From contig CAYHGE010000001.1 in NCBI GenBank assembly GCA_964355945.1, forward strand, positions 124,001-188,000: a stretch of DNA of 64,000 bases, given 5' to 3'. The DNA is from CAIVAT01 sp964355945. Lineage in GTDB: Bacteria; Bacteroidota; Bacteroidia; Bacteroidales; FEN-979. This document shows, piece after piece, positions 59,537 to 64,000 of the stretch (positions within the stretch are counted from its first letter, which is position 1; the number at the start of each line of letters is the position of its first letter). The translations under genes and the position numbers were made by a program. Under the pieces are notes generated by a model that saw only the letters and a program-made list of their open reading frames with translations, had not been told where the DNA came from and did no database searches.

Positions 59537-61594
59537 ATGAACATTCAATACATTGGTGAACATCTTTTCCCCGGGGAAATGGGGAGGTTCTTTGTCTGGC
59601 TTGGTTTTGGAACAGCAATTCTGGCTACACTATGCTATCTGCTTGCTTTTTACCATAAAGATCACCGCAAAATATGGCATGTTGCCGCCCGTGGATTATA
59701 TATGGTACATGCATTTTCGATCGTGGCGGTTGCAGCGGTTCTCTATTATCTTATTTTCAACCATTATTTTGAGTATTCGTATGTCTGGCAATACTCTTCC
59801 AAAGAATTGCCAATGAAGTATATTGTCTCCTGTTTCTGGGCCGGGCAGGAGGGAAGTTTCCTGGTTTGGGCACTCTGGCAGGCTCTGATCGGGCTGGTTT
59901 TACTGTGGATCTCGCGTAAGTGGGAATCGGCAGTGATGATCATTTTCTCGCTTTCTCAGGTGTTTGTTACTTCCATGTTGCTGGGGGTGACTTTTTTGGG
60001 AGTTAAAATTGGGGCCAGTCCTTTTGATCTTTTGAGAAGTACTGTGGAGACTGTTGAAGGAACTGTTTTTGCCATGCCCAACTATCTCAGCCAGCTAACT
60101 GATGGCAATGGACTGAACCCGTTGCTGGAAAATATCTGGATGACCATCCATCCTCCGATTCTGTTCCTCGGCTATGCACTGGCCTTAGTTCCCTTCAGCT
60201 ACGCCATAGCATCATTCATGAAGCGGGATTACCACACCTGGATCAGCCGGGCACTGCCCTGGACCCTGTTTGCCTTGCTGATGCTCGGAGCCGGAATACT
60301 CCTCGGCGGTGCCTGGGCGTATGTTTCGCTCACATTCGGCGGTTTCTGGTCATGGGACCCTGTTGAAAATTCATCACTTGTTCCCTGGATGACCCTCGTT
60401 GCCGGACTACATTTTATGCTGATCGCCCGGAGACAGAATTTTGCACTCCTCGCGGCCTATATTTTAATGACCTTGTCGTATGTGCTGGTATTGTACGCAA
60501 GTTTCCTGACCCGTAGCGGGGTGTTGGCCGATACCTCGGCACACTCTTTCGGTGACAACGGCATGACCCTTCAGCTGCTGGTTTACCTTCTCGTTTTCTT
60601 TGTCATCATGCTTGTTACCATCGTCATTAATTTTCGCAAGTTCCATTCAGCCAAAGAGGATATCATACTTTCACGTGAATTCTGGATGTTCATCGGCGCC
60701 ATCATCCTGGTTCTGGCTGCCTTCCAAATCATCTTCACAACCTCCATCCCGGTATTCAACACGCTGTTTCATACCGACATTGCTCCTCCGGTTGATCGGG
60801 TCGGATTTTACAATCGCTGGCAGTTGCCTTATGCCCTGCTGATTGCCGGTTTTATCGCCTTCAGCCAGTTTTTAACTTATAGCACCAATGACCCTGGACA
60901 ATTTCTGAAGAAATTACTTTATCCGCTGGTTACAGCCATTGCGATAACTATCCCGATGGTTGTTACCGGAATGGTGACACAATTGAATCACATCCTGGTG
61001 ATCGTTTTTACCTTGTTTGCTTTGCTGTCATCTATTTACAACATGATTTTCCAGATTACAAAACCCCGGAACATCGGAGCAATTATCACACATATCGGGT
61101 TTGTGATATTCGTAATAGGTTGTGTGCTCACCTTCTCCAACTCAAAAGTCATTTCGACGAATACTTCTAAATTCGACCTGGGAGATCAGCAGGCCAATGC
61201 GGAAAATCTGGTGCTGATGCGGAGCGACACGCTGTATATGAACGGTTTTTACGTCTCTTATGTCAACAGCAAGCCTGAAGGGAATACAACAGTTTATCGG
61301 GTTGATTTTCTGACGAAGCAGAACAAAACATACAAACTTGAATTCTCCCTGAATCCCTCTGTCAATGTTCATCCGAGAATGGGCGCTGTTTACAATCCCG
61401 ATACCCGCCACTTTTTAGGACGTGATTACTATACCTACATTGCCACTGTGTCGAAGGAGCCTGATTATATCGTGATCAAAGCCATCATGAACCCGTATAT
61501 CAACATCTTGTGGATTGGATCGGTGCTTATCACCGTTGGATTTGCCATCGCATTTGTCAGAAGAGCACGAAAAAGATGGCTGGGAAACTCCTGA
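59537..61594 (+). CDS. ccmF: Cytochrome c heme lyase CcmF-like protein
   Basis: The 685-residue protein has about 14-15 membrane helices. The WWD heme-handling motif reads FGGFWSWDPVENSSLVPW (about 273-290), and conserved segments include GQEGSFLVWALWQ, WMTIHPPILFLGYA and LTRSGVLADTSAHSF. It belongs to the CcmF/CcsA heme lyase superfamily, which attaches heme to apocytochromes c. Other ccm genes (ccmA, B, C, E) are not in the window. The extracytoplasmic C-terminal region before the last helix is shorter than in E. coli CcmF-H fusions. Confidence 0.93.
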   Translation: MNIQYIGEHLFPGEMGRFFVWLGFGTAILATLCYLLAFYHKDHRKIWHVAARGLYMVHAFSIVAVAAVLYYLIFNHYFEYSYVWQYSSKELPMKYIVSCFWAGQEGSFLVWALWQALIGLVLLWISRKWESAVMIIFSLSQVFVTSMLLGVTFLGVKIGASPFDLLRSTVETVEGTVFAMPNYLSQLTDGNGLNPLLENIWMTIHPPILFLGYALALVPFSYAIASFMKRDYHTWISRALPWTLFALLMLGAGILLGGAWAYVSLTFGGFWSWDPVENSSLVPWMTLVAGLHFMLIARRQNFALLAAYILMTLSYVLVLYASFLTRSGVLADTSAHSFGDNGMTLQLLVYLLVFFVIMLVTIVINFRKFHSAKEDIILSREFWMFIGAIILVLAAFQIIFTTSIPVFNTLFHTDIAPPVDRVGFYNRWQLPYALLIAGFIAFSQFLTYSTNDPGQFLKKLLYPLVTAIAITIPMVVTGMVTQLNHILVIVFTLFALLSSIYNMIFQITKPRNIGAIITHIGFVIFVIGCVLTFSNSKVISTNTSKFDLGDQQANAENLVLMRSDTLYMNGFYVSYVNSKPEGNTTVYRVDFLTKQNKTYKLEFSLNPSVNVHPRMGAVYNPDTRHFLGRDYYTYIATVSKEPDYIVIKAIMNPYINILWIGSVLITVGFAIAFVRRARKRWLGNS

Positions 61595-61604
61595 AGCGAC
61601 AGGT

Positions 61605-62273
61605 TTATGTCTCCTTTGCTTTATCCTCAAGCATAGGAACAAACCTGAATGCCCCATACTCTTTTTTCGTGTAGGTGTTGTCTGAATTTTTGGTGATGGT
61701 TGTCATGGTTTGTACATCATTGGCTCCAACCGGAATCACCAGGATGCCTCCCGGTTTAAGTTGTTCAAGAAGGGCCTCCGGCACATAAGGGGCCGCTGCG
61801 GTTACAATCATTTTGTCAAATGGGGCAAAAGCAGGGAGGCCTTTGTAACCATCTCCGAAGAAAGTTTTAATGGTCGGGTACCCCACAACATGCAAAAATT
61901 TACTCGTTTTGTCGAACAGCGTTTTCTGACGCTCGATGGAGAAGACTTTGGCTCCCAGTTCGGCCAGGATGCAAGCCTGATAGCCTGAACCAGTTCCTAT
62001 TTCCAGCACTTTGTCATTTTTTTTTATCTGCAGCAGCTCAGATTGAAATGCTACCGTAAAAGGTTGGGAAATGGTTTGACCTGCTCCGATCGGGAAAGGC
62101 TTGTCTTCATAAGCATATTCCAGGAATGAAGAGTCGAAGAAGAAATGGCGCGGCACTTTTTCCAGGGCATTCAATACCTGCTGATCGGCAATTCCTTTTT
62201 GCCTGATATGTTGTACCAGTAACTTCCTCAGTCCCTGATGTCGATAGGAGTCAACTGGTTTTGCGATCGTCAT
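61605..62273 (-). CDS. pcm: Protein-L-isoaspartate O-methyltransferase
   Basis: The 222-residue enzyme repairs isoaspartyl damage in proteins. It has the typical N terminus (VLNALEKVPRHFF), the PIGAGQTISQPFTVAFQSELLQ active-site segment, the SAM motif VLEIGTGSGYQACILAELG (about residue 94) and C-terminal LKPGGILVIPVG. Length is standard. It converges on the ccmF gene with a 10-nt gap. Confidence 0.95.
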   Translation of the reverse strand: MTIAKPVDSYRHQGLRKLLVQHIRQKGIADQQVLNALEKVPRHFFFDSSFLEYAYEDKPFPIGAGQTISQPFTVAFQSELLQIKKNDKVLEIGTGSGYQACILAELGAKVFSIERQKTLFDKTSKFLHVVGYPTIKTFFGDGYKGLPAFAPFDKMIVTAAAPYVPEALLEQLKPGGILVIPVGANDVQTMTTITKNSDNTYTKKEYGAFRFVPMLEDKAKET

Positions 62274-62329
62274 GCGTTTTGGTCGTTAAATTTTTCACGA
62301 AAATACTAAATTCAGACAGGGTAAAAACT

Positions 62330-62337
62330 TACCTTTG
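62330..62337 (+). promoter_or_regulatory. -7 box of the Gfo/Idh/MocA gene
   Basis: TACCTTTG lies 14 nt before the ATG at 62352. Confidence 0.55.
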
Positions 62338-62351
62338 TAAAAAAAAATAAA

Positions 62352-63338
62352 ATGCTGAAAATTGGAGTGCTGGGAGCCGGCCATCTTGGTAAGATTCACT
62401 TAAAGTGTATCAAGGAAATTCCTGAATTTGACCTGATTGGGTTTTATGATCCTGATGAAGCCAATGCTGCCAAGATTGAGCAGGAATTCGGGATTAAGAA
62501 ATGGGGATCCCTGGATGATCTGATTGATGCGGTTGACGTGGTGGATATTGTAACCCCCACCATCTCGCATTTTGAATGTGCAGCCAAAGCACTGAAGAAG
62601 TGCCGCCATGTTTTTATTGAGAAACCAATTGTTACTACCCTGGAGGAAGCCCGTGAACTCATCAAGATCGCCCGCGAAGCCAATGTGAAAGTTCAGGTAG
62701 GCCACGTTGAACGGTTTAACCCTGCCTTTCTTGCTGCCGAGGCAACCTTCGACCGGCCGATGTTTATTGAAAGTCACCGCCTTGCCCAGTTCAATCCGCG
62801 CGGTACTGATGTTCCGGTCATCCTCGACCTGATGATTCACGACATCGACATTGTGTTAAGCGTTGTAAAGAGCAATATTAAGAAGATCAGTGCCAGCGGA
62901 GTGGCTGTTGTTAGTGATACACCTGATATTGCGAATGCGAGGATCGAATTTGACAACGGATGCGTCGCAAATCTGACAGCGAGCAGAATCTCATTAAAAA
63001 ATATGCGCAAATCCAGGTTTTTTCAGCGCGATGCCTACATTTCCATCGATTTTTTGAAGAAGGAGCTGGAAGTGGTTAAAATCAATGATGTGAACAACGA
63101 CTCTCCTCCCATGGGATTTTTGCTCGAACTGGGACCCGGCCGGGGAACAAAGCAGATCGTGTTCGATAAACCCGAAATAAAGCCTTTAAACGCGATCAAG
63201 GCAGAACTTGAGAGTTTTAATGCAGCCATCACCAACAATACCATTCCGATGGTGACCATCAATGACGGATACAGTGCCCTTGAAGTTGCCTATAAAATCA
63301 TTGAGAAAATCAATCTGAACGCCGCGAACATGGCATAA
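62352..63338 (+). CDS. Gfo/Idh/MocA-family NAD(P)-dependent oxidoreductase
   Basis: The 328-residue protein has an N-terminal Rossmann fold (KIGVLGAGHLGKIHLKCIKEIPEFDLIGFYDP) with the GxGxxG motif, the family EKPI motif (HVFIEKPIVTTLEEA, about 92) and an alpha/beta C-terminal domain (VQVGHVERFNPAF; MIHDIDIVLSVV, with the conserved His-Asp pair). It is cytosolic. The substrate is probably a sugar or inositol derivative or a UDP-sugar, but no neighbour helps to decide. Confidence 0.9.
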   Translation: MLKIGVLGAGHLGKIHLKCIKEIPEFDLIGFYDPDEANAAKIEQEFGIKKWGSLDDLIDAVDVVDIVTPTISHFECAAKALKKCRHVFIEKPIVTTLEEARELIKIAREANVKVQVGHVERFNPAFLAAEATFDRPMFIESHRLAQFNPRGTDVPVILDLMIHDIDIVLSVVKSNIKKISASGVAVVSDTPDIANARIEFDNGCVANLTASRISLKNMRKSRFFQRDAYISIDFLKKELEVVKINDVNNDSPPMGFLLELGPGRGTKQIVFDKPEIKPLNAIKAELESFNAAITNNTIPMVTINDGYSALEVAYKIIEKINLNAANMA

Positions 63339-63362
63339 TCTGAGATATCTGCAACTGTTCAT

Positions 63363-63370
63363 TACTTTTG
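63363..63370 (+). promoter_or_regulatory. -7 box of the terminal lipoprotein gene
   Basis: TACTTTTG lies 76 nt before the chosen ATG at 63447; an in-frame ATG at 63378 would be almost at the predicted transcript start. Confidence 0.5.
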
Positions 63371-63446
63371 TTCAAATATGAACAATATCGGCAAAAACCG
63401 ACCGTTATTCTTTACAGGAATCACTGATTTCACCCACTATGACGAT

Positions 63447-64000
63447 ATGATTTACAGGAAACATTTTGGTTATTTCTGCGTTTTATGTCTCCTGTTGATA
63501 ACAGTTTCTTCCTGTGAAAAATACACGGGCGATCAAACAATTCCGGCTTATCTGAGCATTGACTCGATCTATATCACCACCAATTTTAATTCTGAAGGCA
63601 CTGCATCCCAACGTATTACAGATGCATGGGTGTATGTGGATGATGATTTTCTGGGAGCTTTTGAACTTCCTGCATTGCTGCCGGTTTTGAAAACAGGGGA
63701 ACATCAGGTAAAGGTATATCCCGGAATCAAGAAAAATGGCATAGCATCGACACGGACTACCTACGAGTTCTACAATCCGATTACAAGGGAGATTGTTTTT
63801 GCTGAAGACAGTACGACAAGGGCAGGTGCTATGAAGACAACCTATCAGTCAAAGACACTGTTTGTATGGAAGGAAGATTTCGAGGACGCTGTAAATGTCA
63901 CGCTCGATACAACAAGCGGCAGCATTGCAGATCTGCAGGATACGCTTACAGGTTCACCTCCTCCTTTTGAGGGAGTCCGCTCGGGAATGGTCATCCTGGA
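63447..64000 (+). CDS. Lipoprotein of unknown function, 3' end off the window edge
   Basis: From ATG 63447 an open frame runs to the window end (about 184 codons). The product begins MIYRKHFGYFCVLCLLLITVSSCEK, a lipoprotein signal with the lipid Cys at about residue 23. The mature part (LSIDSIYITTNFNSEGTASQRITDAWVYVDDDFLGAFELP) resembles Bacteroidota surface lipoproteins with Ig-like folds. The start at 63378, in the same frame, would put 23 extra residues before the signal, so 63447 is preferred. Function unknown. Confidence 0.8.
   Translation, partial: MIYRKHFGYFCVLCLLLITVSSCEKYTGDQTIPAYLSIDSIYITTNFNSEGTASQRITDAWVYVDDDFLGAFELPALLPVLKTGEHQVKVYPGIKKNGIASTRTTYEFYNPITREIVFAEDSTTRAGAMKTTYQSKTLFVWKEDFEDAVNVTLDTTSGSIADLQDTLTGSPPPFEGVRSGMVIL

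Overview
The window looks like a draft-assembly or metagenome-derived contig of a Bacteroidota bacterium, probably a Bacteroidales-like, respiring or microaerobic lineage. The evidence is: repeated Bacteroidota-type promoters (-7 box TAnnTTTG, sometimes with TTG/TTTG 19-20 nt upstream), few Shine-Dalgarno sequences, C-terminal type IX secretion (T9SS) sorting domains, a fused CcoN-CcoO cbb3 oxidase, ribosomal protein bTHX and many intergenic palindromes. A 100-N block (4045-4144) marks an assembly gap. The species cannot be told from the sequence alone. I saw no rRNA, tRNA, CRISPR array, transposase or prophage.

Layout. 1-10.2 kb: a truncated YfhO-type membrane protein, rpmH, peptide-use genes (pepD, a stand-alone PqqD-like protein, an OPT transporter broken by the gap), then translation and housekeeping genes (rsmG, bTHX, trmH, a TPR membrane protein, fmt, HU, rsmE). 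10.2-16.9 kb: a highly structured repeat and two large T9SS-secreted proteins (an M14 carboxypeptidase and an Asp-box beta-propeller protein). 17.0-17.6 kb: a TetR regulator.

17.7-23.4 kb is the most distinctive region. It is a compact ten-gene bacterial microcompartment (BMC) operon, read right to left: CsoS1D-like BMC-T, BMC-H, two BMC-P, a second BMC-T, CoA-acylating aldehyde dehydrogenase, two more BMC-P, an RpiB-like isomerase and deoxyribose-phosphate aldolase (DeoC). DeoC and the dehydrogenase carry amphipathic N-terminal helices like encapsulation peptides. The gene content matches the sugar-phosphate-utilising (SPU) BMC class. The implied chemistry is cleavage of deoxyribose 5-phosphate to glyceraldehyde 3-phosphate and acetaldehyde, with acetaldehyde converted to acetyl-CoA inside the shell. 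No phosphotransacylase or alcohol dehydrogenase is encoded nearby, and the RpiB-like protein has Asp where E. coli RpiB has its catalytic Cys.

23.4-38.5 kb: rlmF, a second yfhO copy broken by an internal deletion and frameshift, then two high-affinity terminal oxidase systems transcribed divergently: cydAB (bd) and ccoI-S-NO-Q-P-G-H plus a SafE-like membrane protein (cbb3), followed by a cytochrome c lipoprotein. 38.5-47.6 kb: a GH109-like oxidoreductase-fold protein, an M28 peptidase, a secreted protein of unknown function, a GH13 glycosidase with an acyltransferase, and an isolated 753-residue protein of unknown function with its own well-formed promoter and Shine-Dalgarno. 47.6-64 kb: gamma-carbonic anhydrase, nadB, the 2-oxoglutarate dehydrogenase E1/E2 genes, an M20 dipeptidase, a secreted FG-GAP protein with dsbD, ccmF, pcm, a Gfo/Idh/MocA oxidoreductase and a truncated lipoprotein. 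CcmF, DsbD and the cbb3 genes together indicate c-type cytochrome maturation and oxygen respiration.
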